A stretch of DNA of 64,000 bases. Origin: an uncultured Lachnospiraceae bacterium (lineage in GTDB: Bacteria > Bacillota > Clostridia > Lachnospirales > Lachnospiraceae). Shown here in pieces: positions 1-9,007 of the stretch. The stretch covers positions 5,727 to 69,726 of the forward strand of contig URPH01000012.1 in the NCBI GenBank assembly GCA_900549665.1, given 5' to 3'. The position numbers and the translations under genes were made by a program. The notes beneath the pieces were generated by a model. It saw nothing but the letters and a program-made list of their open reading frames with translations. It made no database searches and had not been told where the DNA came from. Positions within the stretch are counted from its first letter, which is position 1. The number at the start of each line of letters is the position of its first letter.

Positions 1-219
1 CGCAATTAACAAACCATACAGACCGGTTGTCTCAGCAACAGCCTGTCCAAGCAACATGGTAGCGGTGATATCGGATTTTGCACCGGGATTTCTGCCAACT
101 GCCGCTGCTGCGTGGCCTGCTGCAATACCCTGACCAATACCAGGTCCGATACCTGCGATTACGGCAAGTCCGGCACCGATTGCTGAGCAGCCTAAGATAA
201 AGTTTTCATTAAATTCCAT
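1..219 (-). CDS. atpE: F-type ATP synthase subunit c (partial, 3' end outside window)
   Basis: This is the first 73 codons of the proteolipid that forms the membrane rotor ring of F1Fo ATP synthase; the C-terminus lies beyond the window edge. The first helix is glycine-rich (GIGPGIGQG, residues 23-31), the polar loop contains RNPGA, and the second helix carries the ion-binding carboxylate E63 in GQAVAETTGLY. Q30, V61, E63, T64, T65 and Y68 together match the ligand set of sodium-binding c-rings such as Ilyobacter tartaricus. A strong AGGAGG lies just upstream of the ATG. It follows atpB by about 100 nt, which is the usual operon order. Identity is certain; ion specificity is inferred. Confidence 0.95.
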   Translation of the reverse strand, partial: MEFNENFILGCSAIGAGLAVIAGIGPGIGQGIAAGHAAAAVGRNPGAKSDITATMLLGQAVAETTGLYGLLIA

Positions 220-321
220 GTTTGTTTCCTCCTTAACATGATAGCTCTATTTAATCTTGATGATTATCATCTTTTTCGGATGATCCACACGCTCATCAAC
301 GTGTTTTCAAAAATGTGTTTT

Positions 322-1041
322 TTATGATTCACCAATCGCATCTGTAACATAGGTCATCGTCAGCATACAGAATACATAGGTCTGAATTGCTCCCGAGAAC
401 AAGTCGAAATACACATGAAGTGCAGCCGGCCAGATGATCGCTATCTTGGATAATAAAGCATATACCAAGGCTAACATAACCGTACCGGACAATACGTTTG
501 CAAACAAACGCAGTGACAATGAAATCGGAACCGCTATATCACCGATCATATTAATCGGTGCCCAAAACGGCCATGGATCGCACAAGCCCTTGATAACACC
601 ACTGATATGCTGATGTTTAAACTTGTTGAAATGGATAATACAGAATGTCATAATACCCAGCGCAAGCGTGACACCGTAGTCAGCTGTAGGCGGACGCAGT
701 CCAAACAGTCCGGAAATATTGCTGATCAGGATAAAGATAAAAATGGTGCCGATATAATTTGCAAATTTGGCCGCATTTTTGCCCATGGTAGAAGATACCA
801 TTCCATCAAGCATTTCCACAATCAGTTCAACCGCGTTGAGAAATCCTTTGGGCACATCCCCTGCTTTTTTGACTGCCTTGTTTGCCGCAATACAAAAACC
901 GATGATCAGCAAAAATACAATCAAAACACAGACATGTGTTGTTGTTATCCATACAGTCTGTCCGAACAGCTTATAGGAGAAAACTCCGTGGATCATAAAA
1001 TCAATGTCCGTACCGCCGGATAACAAAATGCCCTGCCCCAT
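322..1041 (-). CDS. atpB: F-type ATP synthase subunit a
   Basis: Subunit a is the membrane stator that forms the ion half-channels beside the c-ring. The 239-residue protein has five or six hydrophobic segments, and the conserved helix SLRLFANVLSG places the essential arginine at R178. The length is normal for Clostridia. The start is supported by AGGAGGTG a few bases upstream. It lies 4 nt downstream of the small AtpI-like gene and upstream of atpE in one minus-strand operon. Confidence 0.95.
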   Translation of the reverse strand: MGQGILLSGGTDIDFMIHGVFSYKLFGQTVWITTTHVCVLIVFLLIIGFCIAANKAVKKAGDVPKGFLNAVELIVEMLDGMVSSTMGKNAAKFANYIGTIFIFILISNISGLFGLRPPTADYGVTLALGIMTFCIIHFNKFKHQHISGVIKGLCDPWPFWAPINMIGDIAVPISLSLRLFANVLSGTVMLALVYALLSKIAIIWPAALHVYFDLFSGAIQTYVFCMLTMTYVTDAIGES

Positions 1042-1045
1042 ACAT

Positions 1046-1432
1046 TCACCTCCTAAATAATTTATGTGTAAACGGCGAAAGATACGCCGACACCTTCAAT
1101 GAAATCATGCCGATAAACGCAGCTATCGGACTTGCAAAATTAAATATCATCAGAATTCCCAGTACAACAAGCTCCACCCCATAACGGAACGCGCTTCCCT
1201 TCTGCATCCGCCTCGTCGCGGTTCCCTCATCATAGTCAACCGCCTGTGAAATACCTTTTGCCATATGGCATGCCGAAAACACGGCACAACAAAGCCCGAT
1301 CAGAAGTCCTGCCGCATAATACAGCTTCCGCTGCACAAAAAAAATGGGAATGATCAGCGCAATAATCCCAAAAATCACTATACCGATCACTAAATCCGGT
1401 AAAGCATCATTGCCTCTAAATATCTTTTTCAT
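1046..1432 (-). CDS. ATP synthase subunit I-like membrane protein
   Basis: A small membrane protein (128 aa from the chosen start) with about four hydrophobic segments, placed between atpZ and atpB. It fits the AtpI/subunit I position and topology; these proteins are thought to help c-ring assembly or stability. An ATG start at 1432 (MKKIF) is preferred because AAGGA lies about 8 nt upstream; a longer version from 1453 would overlap the previous gene by 38 nt and lacks a clear ribosome binding site. With the chosen start the overlap with the upstream gene is 17 nt. Assignment relies partly on context. Confidence 0.7.
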   Translation of the reverse strand: MKKIFRGNDALPDLVIGIVIFGIIALIIPIFFVQRKLYYAAGLLIGLCCAVFSACHMAKGISQAVDYDEGTATRRMQKGSAFRYGVELVVLGILMIFNFASPIAAFIGMISLKVSAYLSPFTHKLFRR

Positions 1433-1727
1433 GTTTACTATCCTTATTGTCATCTTGAGGGATATTTATACATCCGGCATCATGAAAAGATGTCCGATGC
1501 CCGTCCCGGCTGGGCGGACCGGTAAATATCTTTTTGGAAAAGACATATACATTTCTGCCTCCGGCCAGAGCACCGATAAAGAAAAAGAGAATCATAAAAA
1601 AAGACGTGCCTAAATGCTTATCCAGAAAAATACCGATAAAAGAACAGGCAAAAATCGGAACAAGCATGTTAATCCCAAACTGGGTAATCATCGCAAGAGA
1701 ACGATATACATTTTTGTGATATTTCAT
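1416..1727 (-). CDS. atpZ: AtpZ/AtpI family protein
   Basis: First gene of the ATP synthase operon, 103 aa. Two hydrophobic helices, the LDKHLGTS segment and a GxxAGGRNVY region are typical of AtpZ-type proteins that precede atpI and atpB in Firmicutes. Their role is accessory, proposed in Mg2+ or Ca2+ handling or Fo assembly. The C-terminal 25 residues are polar and overlap the start of the next gene. A sigma-A-like promoter lies about 100 nt upstream. Confidence 0.75.
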   Translation of the reverse strand: MKYHKNVYRSLAMITQFGINMLVPIFACSFIGIFLDKHLGTSFFMILFFFIGALAGGRNVYVFSKKIFTGPPSRDGHRTSFHDAGCINIPQDDNKDSKHEKDI

Positions 1728-1825
1728 CTAACGCTCCCTTTGTCCTTTCTGTTTCCCAACAATCCAAAACCCCATTTATTTCATATTCGAAATAAGTCTG
1801 TAATCTCATCCGCAGACTTAAAATT

Positions 1826-1854
1826 ATTATACTAATTTTTATACAAAGAGTCTA
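1826..1854 (-). promoter_or_regulatory. Predicted promoter of the atp operon
   Basis: On the minus strand TAGACT, 17 bp, then a consensus TATAAT (plus-strand 1826-1831). The start point would fall near 1819, about 90 nt before atpZ. The rest of the 1728-1991 gap holds a direct repeat of TTTTAACAATTC near 1903-1930 with no assigned role. Confidence 0.6.
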
Positions 1855-1991
1855 GCATTGACTTTTCCATTTCTACAAAGTAATATGAAAAAAATCCAAT
1901 TCATTTTAACAATTCGTTTTAACAATTCATGAAAATCCGATGACCGGCCTCTCAGGCAGCCGGCAAAGGCATCATCAAAAGGAGCAGACAT

Positions 1992-2486
1992 ATGAAAGAA
2001 CCTGTTTTATACCGAAAAAGACTCATCCCTCAGGAATGCATCTGCCTCAAGGATGATGAGATCATCTTTTTTTCCGATACACAAAAACGCCTCGTCACCA
2101 AATGGCATGCGATCCGGCCGCGTAAAGATCTGCACCACGGCTATTCCGCCTATTTCTGGGACGAGGGCTTTAAAGTCAGCAAATTTTATTCTGCTGAAAA
2201 TAATCTCTTATATTGGTACTGCGATATCATTGATACCGATTATGACAGAGAACAGGGCTCCTTTGTTGCAACCGATCTGCTTGCCGATGTCCTGATCTAT
2301 CCCGACGGCTTTGTAAAGGTCGTTGACCTTGCGGAGATCACCGAAGCCTATGATAAAGGACTGTTGTCCCTTGGCCTGATGAAGGCTGCCATCAACCGGC
2401 TTGACCATCTGCTTTCGCTCATCTATTCCGGACAGTTCAAAGCCTGCCAGGATTTCCTCGATGACATTGAAAGAAATAATCAGTAA
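1992..2486 (+). CDS. DUF402 domain-containing protein
   Basis: 164-aa soluble protein of the DUF402 family. The family, which includes Bacillus YgaC/Ntdp-like nucleoside phosphatases and FomD, binds divalent metal and hydrolyses nucleotide di- or triphosphates or related anhydrides. Family features are YWYCDIIDTDYD followed by the LADVLIYPDGFVKVVD segment, with clustered acidic metal ligands. An AAAGGAGC ribosome site precedes the ATG. It is divergent from the atp operon and converges with the hydrolase gene, the two stops overlapping by 7 bp. The precise substrate cannot be read from sequence. Confidence 0.75.
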   Translation: MKEPVLYRKRLIPQECICLKDDEIIFFSDTQKRLVTKWHAIRPRKDLHHGYSAYFWDEGFKVSKFYSAENNLLYWYCDIIDTDYDREQGSFVATDLLADVLIYPDGFVKVVDLAEITEAYDKGLLSLGLMKAAINRLDHLLSLIYSGQFKACQDFLDDIERNNQ

Positions 2487-3652
2487 AAAATATGTCCACC
2501 GATCTGTATTCCGGTAAGCCCCGGAATCGGAGTTCTGAAAAACAGACAATTACCGACCGGTGCCGACCCTGCCATGGCATCCTGTGCCGCAGCATAGCAG
2601 GACTGCGTTGCCTTGTGATTGGCAAGGGCAATGGCAAAACGTCCACTGCCAACCGGTGAAAACTGGCGGTTCTGATAAATAACCTCCAATATCGTATTGG
2701 GAAATACCGAACTCTTTACACGGTTCATGACAACATTGCCCACCGCAACCTGACCGATGTACGGCTGATTGCCCGCCTCGCAATAGATGATTGCTGCCAA
2801 AAGATCAATATCTCCGGATGCAAATGTGATAGAAGACAGGTCTGAAAAACCGGCTGCCATAGCCTGCTTGGTCAGGGCATTTTCTTCTTTTAATTTGGCC
2901 TGCAGGGTCGCAATATTATTTTCACTCTCCTCGGCCTTTTGTTCGTATGCCAGTAACTCTGCCTCTTTTTTGGAAATCTGATCCTGATAGTCGGCCACAT
3001 TGAGGCTGGCCTCATTTACCATCCCGGACACTTCATCCTGTTTGGCAAGTGCCTGCTCCTGCAGAGCCCCAAGTGCCACACGTTCATCCACAATGCTCTG
3101 TTCATCATTTTGGATCGTTTCCTGGATCGTCATGTACTCTTCCAGCATTTCCCTGTCATACTGTGACATTCTTTCCACATATTCGGTTTTATTTAAAAAA
3201 TCCGCAAAGCTTTCTGCATTGAAAAACAATTCCAGATAAGCAGAATCGCCTCTCTCATACATAAACTTAATCCGCTTTTTCATCGCTTCATACTGCTCAG
3301 CTTCCCGTTCCTTGGCAATTTCAAGCTCTTTTTGCTTTTCCACAAGCGCATTTTCCTTCTGGGTGATCAGACTCTCAATTCCGGCAAGCTCACTGCTCGT
3401 CTGCAAAAGCTCGTCATTTAACTTGTCCAGATAGGTCTGAAGACCTGCACGCTCCTCGTTCAGATTCCCAAGGTCTCCCTGCACCTGTTCAGCCTTTTTT
3501 TCAGCCTGATCCTTTTCCCTCTGTGCCTGCTGCAGCTTTCCATATGTAGATGCATCCACCCTGACCGTTGTAGCAAAAAACAGACATGCACATGCTGCAA
3601 CAATCAGACATAACCACTTTCTTCTCAATACCTGATCCTTCTTTAAAAACAT
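2480..3652 (-). CDS. Secreted SleB/CwlJ-type cell wall hydrolase with coiled-coil domain
   Basis: 390 aa. Residues 1-34 form a signal peptide, residues about 36-260 are a long heptad-rich coiled coil resembling the N-terminal part of PcsB/CwlO-type hydrolases, and the last 115 residues form a Hydrolase_2 (SleB/CwlJ) domain beginning DIDLLAAIIYCEAGNQP, with the conserved catalytic Glu in the YCEAGNQ motif. It probably cleaves peptidoglycan outside the membrane, either during spore germination or in vegetative wall turnover. Downstream in the same direction lies nothing close; the 3' end overlaps the convergent DUF402 gene. Confidence 0.85.
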   Translation of the reverse strand: MFLKKDQVLRRKWLCLIVAACACLFFATTVRVDASTYGKLQQAQREKDQAEKKAEQVQGDLGNLNEERAGLQTYLDKLNDELLQTSSELAGIESLITQKENALVEKQKELEIAKEREAEQYEAMKKRIKFMYERGDSAYLELFFNAESFADFLNKTEYVERMSQYDREMLEEYMTIQETIQNDEQSIVDERVALGALQEQALAKQDEVSGMVNEASLNVADYQDQISKKEAELLAYEQKAEESENNIATLQAKLKEENALTKQAMAAGFSDLSSITFASGDIDLLAAIIYCEAGNQPYIGQVAVGNVVMNRVKSSVFPNTILEVIYQNRQFSPVGSGRFAIALANHKATQSCYAAAQDAMAGSAPVGNCLFFRTPIPGLTGIQIGGHIFY

Positions 3653-3665
3653 CCTGATAACTGTA

Positions 3666-4151
3666 TTACAAATTTAATTCGATTTTTTTACCGGAATGCC
3701 GGTATTCGTGATATTCCACCCCTGCCGCATCAAACATCCTTCTGGATGCAATGCTTGCCGGTGTATCCTTATATTTGTCGGAAGCATAGACAACTCTCTT
3801 GATTCCGGCCTGAATGATGGCCTTTGCACATTCATTGCAGGGAAACAGGGACACATACAGCGATGCCCCCTCTAAGCTTCCTCCACGGTAATTTAAAATA
3901 GCATTTAATTCGCTGTGCGCCACAAAAGAATATTTTGTCTCAAGCACCGCACCTTCCCTTGCCCAGGGAAAAAGATCATCGGAGCAGCCGTTGGGAAAGC
4001 CATTATATCCCATAGACAAAATCCTGTGATCTTTTCCGACAATACAGGCTCCAACCTGTGTATTGGGATCTTTGGATCTCATGCCGGAAAGCATGGAAAC
4101 TCCCATAAAATATTCATCCCATGAAATATAATCCGTTCTCTGACCTGCCAT
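3666..4151 (-). CDS. dCMP deaminase family protein
   Basis: 161-aa zinc cytidine/deoxycytidylate deaminase. The catalytic signature is present: HSELNAI (HxE) and FPCNECAK (PCxxC), plus GYNGFPNG near the N-terminus. It is expected to convert dCMP to dUMP for thymidylate synthesis. The ATG at 4151 is chosen because GGAGG ends 6 nt upstream; an in-frame TTG at 4157 sits directly on that site. It follows upp closely, giving a pyrimidine-salvage pair within the same minus-strand run. Confidence 0.9.
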   Translation of the reverse strand: MAGQRTDYISWDEYFMGVSMLSGMRSKDPNTQVGACIVGKDHRILSMGYNGFPNGCSDDLFPWAREGAVLETKYSFVAHSELNAILNYRGGSLEGASLYVSLFPCNECAKAIIQAGIKRVVYASDKYKDTPASIASRRMFDAAGVEYHEYRHSGKKIELNL

Positions 4152-4169
4152 ACCCAACCTCCGATTATA

Positions 4170-4799
4170 CTATTTTGTTCCGAAAATACGATCACCGGCA
4201 TCGCCAAGACCCGGAACAATATAGCTGTGTTCATTTAATTTTTCATCCAGGGCACCAATATACATATCAACGTCCGGATGTGCCGCCTTCATTGCCTCCA
4301 CGCCTTCGGGAGCGGCGATGATACACATAAAGTGAATATTTTTGCATCCCTTATCCTTTAACATCTGGATAGCTGCCACACTCGAACCACCCGTTGCAAG
4401 CATGGGATCCACTACAAATACTTCTCTTTCGCTGCAGTCTGCCGGCAGCTTGCAGTAATACTCAACCGGTTTTACGGTAACGGGATCTCTGTACAGACCG
4501 ATATGACCGACCTTTGCAGAGGGAATCAACTGAAGCATTCCGTCTACCATGCCAAGTCCTGCTCTTAAAATCGGAACAACTGCCAGCTTTTTGCCTTTTA
4601 ATTCCTTAACCGTTGTCTTGCAGATAGGTGTCTCGATCTCAACATCATCAAGCTGCAGATCCCTGGTTGCCTCATAACAGATCAGCATGGCGATCTCACT
4701 GATGGTCTGTCTGAAATCCTTGGTTCCTGTCTCTTTTCTTCTGATCAATCCAATCTTATGCTGGATCAGCGGATGATCCATTACTACTACTTTGCTCAT
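4170..4799 (-). CDS. upp: Uracil phosphoribosyltransferase
   Basis: 209 aa, the normal family length. It makes UMP from uracil and PRPP. The PRPP-binding loop reads VVDPMLATGGS, and the C-terminal uracil-binding segment YIVPGLGDAGDR is intact. AGGAGG precedes the ATG. It sits between rpiB and the dCMP deaminase gene, an arrangement that links PRPP use with pyrimidine metabolism. Confidence 0.97.
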   Translation of the reverse strand: MSKVVVMDHPLIQHKIGLIRRKETGTKDFRQTISEIAMLICYEATRDLQLDDVEIETPICKTTVKELKGKKLAVVPILRAGLGMVDGMLQLIPSAKVGHIGLYRDPVTVKPVEYYCKLPADCSEREVFVVDPMLATGGSSVAAIQMLKDKGCKNIHFMCIIAAPEGVEAMKAAHPDVDMYIGALDEKLNEHSYIVPGLGDAGDRIFGTK

Positions 4800-4841
4800 T
4801 TTCTTATCCTCCTGTATTATGCTCTCTGTCCGTGGTTTATG

Positions 4842-5270
4842 TTATGATTCGATTGCATCTATTCTTCTCTGGTGTCTTTCTTCCCCGGAAAACTCCGTGT
4901 TTAAAAAGGTATCTACGATTTCCAGTGCAAGATTGGGACCTACAATGCCGGCTCCCATTGCCAGTACATTGGCATCATTGTGAAGACGTGTCAGTCTGGC
5001 TGAAAGAGTATCTGCGCACAAGGCTGCCCGGATGCCCTTTACCTTGTTGGCTGTGATCGAAATGCCGATACCGGTTGTGCAGATGACAATTCCCTTTTTG
5101 CAGCTTCCGTCTGCAACTGCGCATGCCACAGCCTTGCCATAGGTCGGGTAATCGCAGGATGACTTGTCATAACATCCCAAGTCCTTTACCTCTATCCCCT
5201 GTTCTTTTAAATGTCTGATCACAAGCTCTTTCAGATCAAAACCGCCGTGATCGCTACCGATTGCTATCAT
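4842..5270 (-). CDS. rpiB: Ribose 5-phosphate isomerase B
   Basis: 142-aa RpiB/LacAB family sugar-phosphate isomerase, interconverting ribose 5-phosphate and ribulose 5-phosphate. It shows SDHGGFDLK at the N-terminus and the CTTGIGISITANKVKGIRA active-site stretch, with catalytic Cys in the CTTG motif. The start overlaps the sua5 stop by 4 nt (ATGA type), so the two are probably translationally coupled. Confidence 0.95.
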   Translation of the reverse strand: MIAIGSDHGGFDLKELVIRHLKEQGIEVKDLGCYDKSSCDYPTYGKAVACAVADGSCKKGIVICTTGIGISITANKVKGIRAALCADTLSARLTRLHNDANVLAMGAGIVGPNLALEIVDTFLNTEFSGEERHQRRIDAIES

Positions 5271-6361
5271 ACCTGTCCTCCTGTATTTTTATCATAAGTT
5301 GCTACGTTGATCACTTTATGTCCTGCTGCCTTTAAAAGCCGGTTCATAATGGCCTGCCCCATACCACTGCTGGCAAAGGATTCTGCAAAGATAACTTCAA
5401 TCTCTTCATCGTCAAATTCCCGGAGAATCTCATAAAGTCTGCGTGCTATCATCGCCTCATCCGTTCTTTTCCCGACGCTTTTTTTATCACAGTCGCCGTA
5501 ATGCTCAATCGTCTCATCCGTTGCTATAACCCCGACTCTTTTTCCTTCCGTACGCAATCGCAAAAGCTCATGATTGATGTAGGAAACCACCTTATCCGTA
5601 TCTCCGGCAATGATTGTAAGATCTCCTTTGGGAGCATAATGACGATATTTCATTCCCGGTGCTTTGGGCGCAATCCCGCTCGCCGCACTTAAGATCGTCT
5701 GATCGATCTTAACCTCATCAAAAATATCCTGCAGCATTTCTTCGGTGATATATCCTGGACGTAAAATAACCGGAATATCCTCCGTCAGGTCTACGATCGT
5801 CGATTCCAACCCGATATCACAGCTGCCGCCATCTAAGATCATCTCAATCCTGCCATCCATATCCTCAAGCACATACCTCCCGGTCGTCGGCGATGGTCTG
5901 CCGGAAGTATTGGCACTCGGTGCAGCAATATATCCTCCCGCATTTTTGATCAATGCCTGCGCAATCGCATCAGACGGAAAACGAACAGCCACCGTTGAAA
6001 GACCGCCTGTTGTCTCAAGCGGAACGGCCTCGCTCTTTTGAAAGATCATGGTCAACGGTCCCGGCCAGAAGTGGTCTGCCAGGATTCTTGCACTTTCCGG
6101 TATATAGGATACAATCCCGGGAAGATCTTTTAAGTCCGCAATGTGCACAATCAACGGATTGTCGGACGGACGCCCCTTTGCCGCATATATCTTCCGGGAA
6201 GACTCCGGATTGAGCGCATCCCCTCCCAATCCATAAACAGTCTCTGTCGGGAAGGCAACCAGACCGCCGTTTTTTAATATTTCTCCGGCTTCCTTTATAA
6301 CCGGATCATTTACCAGATCTTTGGCACTGACCCTGGAAACAACCTCAAAACGCGTATTCAT
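5267..6361 (-). CDS. sua5: L-threonylcarbamoyladenylate synthase (Sua5/YrdC/YwlC)
   Basis: 364 aa, the long Sua5 form. The YrdC domain spans roughly residues 20-215 with PTETVYGLGGDAL, KGRPSDNPL and SANTSGRPSPTT, followed by a C-terminal Sua5 domain. The enzyme makes threonylcarbamoyl-AMP from threonine, bicarbonate and ATP, the first step of t6A37 modification of ANN-decoding tRNAs. Spacing and overlap place it at the head of the sua5-rpiB pair. Confidence 0.95.
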   Translation of the reverse strand: MNTRFEVVSRVSAKDLVNDPVIKEAGEILKNGGLVAFPTETVYGLGGDALNPESSRKIYAAKGRPSDNPLIVHIADLKDLPGIVSYIPESARILADHFWPGPLTMIFQKSEAVPLETTGGLSTVAVRFPSDAIAQALIKNAGGYIAAPSANTSGRPSPTTGRYVLEDMDGRIEMILDGGSCDIGLESTIVDLTEDIPVILRPGYITEEMLQDIFDEVKIDQTILSAASGIAPKAPGMKYRHYAPKGDLTIIAGDTDKVVSYINHELLRLRTEGKRVGVIATDETIEHYGDCDKKSVGKRTDEAMIARRLYEILREFDDEEIEVIFAESFASSGMGQAIMNRLLKAAGHKVINVATYDKNTGGQV

Positions 6362-6407
6362 CTTATCAACTCCGCTATTATTATCTTATCTTTCATCATA
6401 ACACAAT

Positions 6408-7094
6408 TTAAAATGCATTGAAATACCTTTGAATGCCCATATAAATCTGAAATGCCAGTTTTTCCTGATAGGCGTCATCTACAAGCTTTTCCGCATCTTT
6501 CGGGTTTGATAAAAAGCCACACTCAACGATCACCGTTGGCATGGCCGATTTTTTTAAAATATAGTAACTGTCATTGGCTTTTTCCTGTCTCGGTGCATCG
6601 ATACAAAGCCCCTGATTGAGCGTATTCTGCAAAATAGCTGCTGCCTGCTGCCCTTCTTTGGAATTGGCATAATAAAAGCACTGAGGACCATAAACCGCAC
6701 TGTCCTGAAAGCTGTTCTGATGAATACTGACAACCAGATCTGCTTTTTCCTTTGCCATCACTTCAATTCTGCGGCGCATATCCTGTGCTTTTTTATTGGT
6801 AGCATCCTCATCATAAAGGCCACAATCCGTTTTCCTTGTCAAAACAACATGCATATCGGTTTGTTTTAACAAAGTCTCCAATTTGAGTGCAACAGCAAGA
6901 TTGATATCTTTCTCAAGTATCCCGCCGACGCCGACCTTTCCCGGATCACACCCTCCATGTCCGACATCAATCACAACCGTTGTTTCCTTATCCGGTTGTA
7001 CAGACAGAGTATATACTGCTGCCTGCCTGGACAAAACGACCATTGCGACCAGAAGGAAAACCGCCATCCCCGCTCCTATTATCCGATGCTGCAT
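6408..7094 (-). CDS. cwlD: N-acetylmuramoyl-L-alanine amidase, CwlD-type
   Basis: 228 aa with an N-terminal membrane anchor (residues about 8-28) and one amidase_3 domain. Zinc ligands are visible in VIDVGHGGCDPG, in the Glu of GGILEKDINLA and in VSIHQNS, and the catalytic Glu lies in VIVECGFLSN. The size and lack of wall-binding repeats match CwlD, which with PdaA makes muramic delta-lactam in spore cortex. This supports a spore-forming host. GAGG lies about 5 nt before the ATG. Confidence 0.88.
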   Translation of the reverse strand: MQHRIIGAGMAVFLLVAMVVLSRQAAVYTLSVQPDKETTVVIDVGHGGCDPGKVGVGGILEKDINLAVALKLETLLKQTDMHVVLTRKTDCGLYDEDATNKKAQDMRRRIEVMAKEKADLVVSIHQNSFQDSAVYGPQCFYYANSKEGQQAAAILQNTLNQGLCIDAPRQEKANDSYYILKKSAMPTVIVECGFLSNPKDAEKLVDDAYQEKLAFQIYMGIQRYFNAF

Positions 7095-7161
7095 CTTTCC
7101 TCACATCACATACCTTTTTTAGAATTTATGCAACAGCCGATGCTTATATTCAGGCAGATGC

Positions 7162-8841
7162 TTATTGTTGTAAATATGCTGCTATCTCATTCCAGATATC
7201 TGCTTTTTCCTGTCCCAGTCTCCATCCTGCAATACCGGCCAGATCATACTGGCTCATGATATTAAGCTTTACTGCAATGGATTCGCTTTCTTCAAGCCAT
7301 ACCTCATAATTTGTTCCATCAACCGAAAACTGCGCCTTGTACTGACATGCTGCATCATCCCACACAGTCGTCGCACCGTTGGCATTGAGAAAGTTTTCAA
7401 TCTCATTCATGCCGTAGGCTACCTGACCAATCTCCCCATTGGTTGTCCACAATCTGGTATAAAAAGGAATGGCATTGATAACCTTTGCAGAAGGAACCTG
7501 TGATACTGTTTTTTCGATACCGCTCTGTACAAAATCAATAGATGCATTGGATCCGACGCCGTCTGCAGCGGCAACATGCTCATCATATCCCATGATGATC
7601 ACATAATCGACCGCTTCTCCCTGTCTTCCCCTGTCATAATTCAACAGATAACCATTGTCAGCGGAAAGTATGATCCCATTTTTATGACATTCGATATACA
7701 ATTCCCTTAAAAACTGAATATAACCCCTGGCGGCATCTGTGCTGACCGATTCAAAGTCAACATTAATACCATCCAGATGATATTCCAGTGCTGTACTGAT
7801 CAGACCATTGATCAGATTCCGCCTGCTTGTGGTATTGTTTACCACATTTGCAGTAGATACATCTTTATTGGTAAAATTATCTAAAAGAGCCCACACCTGT
7901 ATGCCTCTGTTGTGCATAGCCGCAACATAACCTGCATCCGCAAGGGATGAAAACCCGCCATAGTCATCGCTTAATGCAAACCATGTCGGCGAGATCACAT
8001 TGACGCCCTGTGTACTGTCAAGCAGTCCCTGCGCATATGCATTGGCATCCCTGTTGGTCACCATATTCCACACCAGACAGATCTTGCCATCCCTCTCAAG
8101 CGGTGCATATGCCGGTGCAACATAATCGGTCACCGGTGCAGGTGTCACAGGATCCGTCTCCTCAATCCGTTTATTTTCAACATAACCGCTGATACCGTCA
8201 TAGGTAGTTACCAGACTCCAGGTATCCATTTCTTCTACCAGACGTACATCATCGCCCTTTTGAAGATCTGCCAGTATTTCACTCTTAACTCCGCCCAGCA
8301 CACGGACCTGTGTATCCTTTTTAACGGTAGCATGACGCTCCTCATCCCAGACTGTATCGATCAGGACGCGGTTTGGCTCTCCAAAATACTGATAGGAGAA
8401 ATTGCTGAATCTTTTGATAAATTCGTCTGCCAGATATACAGTATCATTGGCAGCCAGTGTCAGCGCATAAGCTTCTGATACAAATTCACCGCCAAATGTA
8501 TAATCCGTACTTCCGATCGCCGTGGATAACAATGCCGAATCGGTTGTAAATAAAAGCTGCTGTTCTGACATATCATAATAAAAATGATTGTTTAAATTCT
8601 GATCTACAAATGAAAACGGAAAATACACATGTCCATCCCTGTAGATGGCATCCTCTTCGATACGCTCATCATTGTAGATGATCGCGGTTTCCTCACCGCC
8701 CGACACATTAAAATAGGCATTTAAATCTGCTCTCTCATTTGAATAGGAATACCTTTCGAGCAGTCCTGTTGAAACTCCGATCAGTACAACCACAACAATC
8801 AGGGCAACTGCAACCAGTACAGGTACGTGATTTTTTTTCAT
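7162..8841 (-). CDS. Membrane-anchored glycoside hydrolase family 18-like protein with SH3-type domain
   Basis: 559 aa. Residues 6-27 are a membrane anchor; residues about 55-150 resemble the copper-amine-oxidase-like stalk often found in spore or wall proteins; residues about 170-230 look like a bacterial SH3 domain (VRVLGG, DTWSLVTTYDGISGYV); the rest is a GH18 barrel. The catalytic motif is DGINVDFE with the proton-donor Glu present, followed by MGYDEH and the terminal AGIAGWRLGQE. Similar proteins act on peptidoglycan or chitin-like glycans at the cell or spore surface. CGGAGG precedes the ATG. Confidence 0.85.
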   Translation of the reverse strand: MKKNHVPVLVAVALIVVVVLIGVSTGLLERYSYSNERADLNAYFNVSGGEETAIIYNDERIEEDAIYRDGHVYFPFSFVDQNLNNHFYYDMSEQQLLFTTDSALLSTAIGSTDYTFGGEFVSEAYALTLAANDTVYLADEFIKRFSNFSYQYFGEPNRVLIDTVWDEERHATVKKDTQVRVLGGVKSEILADLQKGDDVRLVEEMDTWSLVTTYDGISGYVENKRIEETDPVTPAPVTDYVAPAYAPLERDGKICLVWNMVTNRDANAYAQGLLDSTQGVNVISPTWFALSDDYGGFSSLADAGYVAAMHNRGIQVWALLDNFTNKDVSTANVVNNTTSRRNLINGLISTALEYHLDGINVDFESVSTDAARGYIQFLRELYIECHKNGIILSADNGYLLNYDRGRQGEAVDYVIIMGYDEHVAAADGVGSNASIDFVQSGIEKTVSQVPSAKVINAIPFYTRLWTTNGEIGQVAYGMNEIENFLNANGATTVWDDAACQYKAQFSVDGTNYEVWLEESESIAVKLNIMSQYDLAGIAGWRLGQEKADIWNEIAAYLQQ

Positions 8842-9007
8842 ATGTATATCCTCCGATTTGCTTTTGAATACGAACTCTATCGAAGTCGATTATATCAAAT
8901 ATTTTATGTCGGCACAATGCTTAAACTCCCCAATCCCTTTGTCTGTAGCAAACCTCTGATCAGCATAGAAGGACCTTGATCATCACCCGTTAAGCATTTC
9001 ATGGCTT

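Noticed and set aside
607..1023. Plus-strand open frame opposite atpB
   Set aside because: It lies entirely antisense to a conserved gene, with low-complexity composition and no ribosome site.
1903..1930. Direct repeat of TTTTAACAATTC before the DUF402 gene as a regulator site
   Set aside because: Low complexity and A/T rich; no promoter context linking it to either gene was clear.
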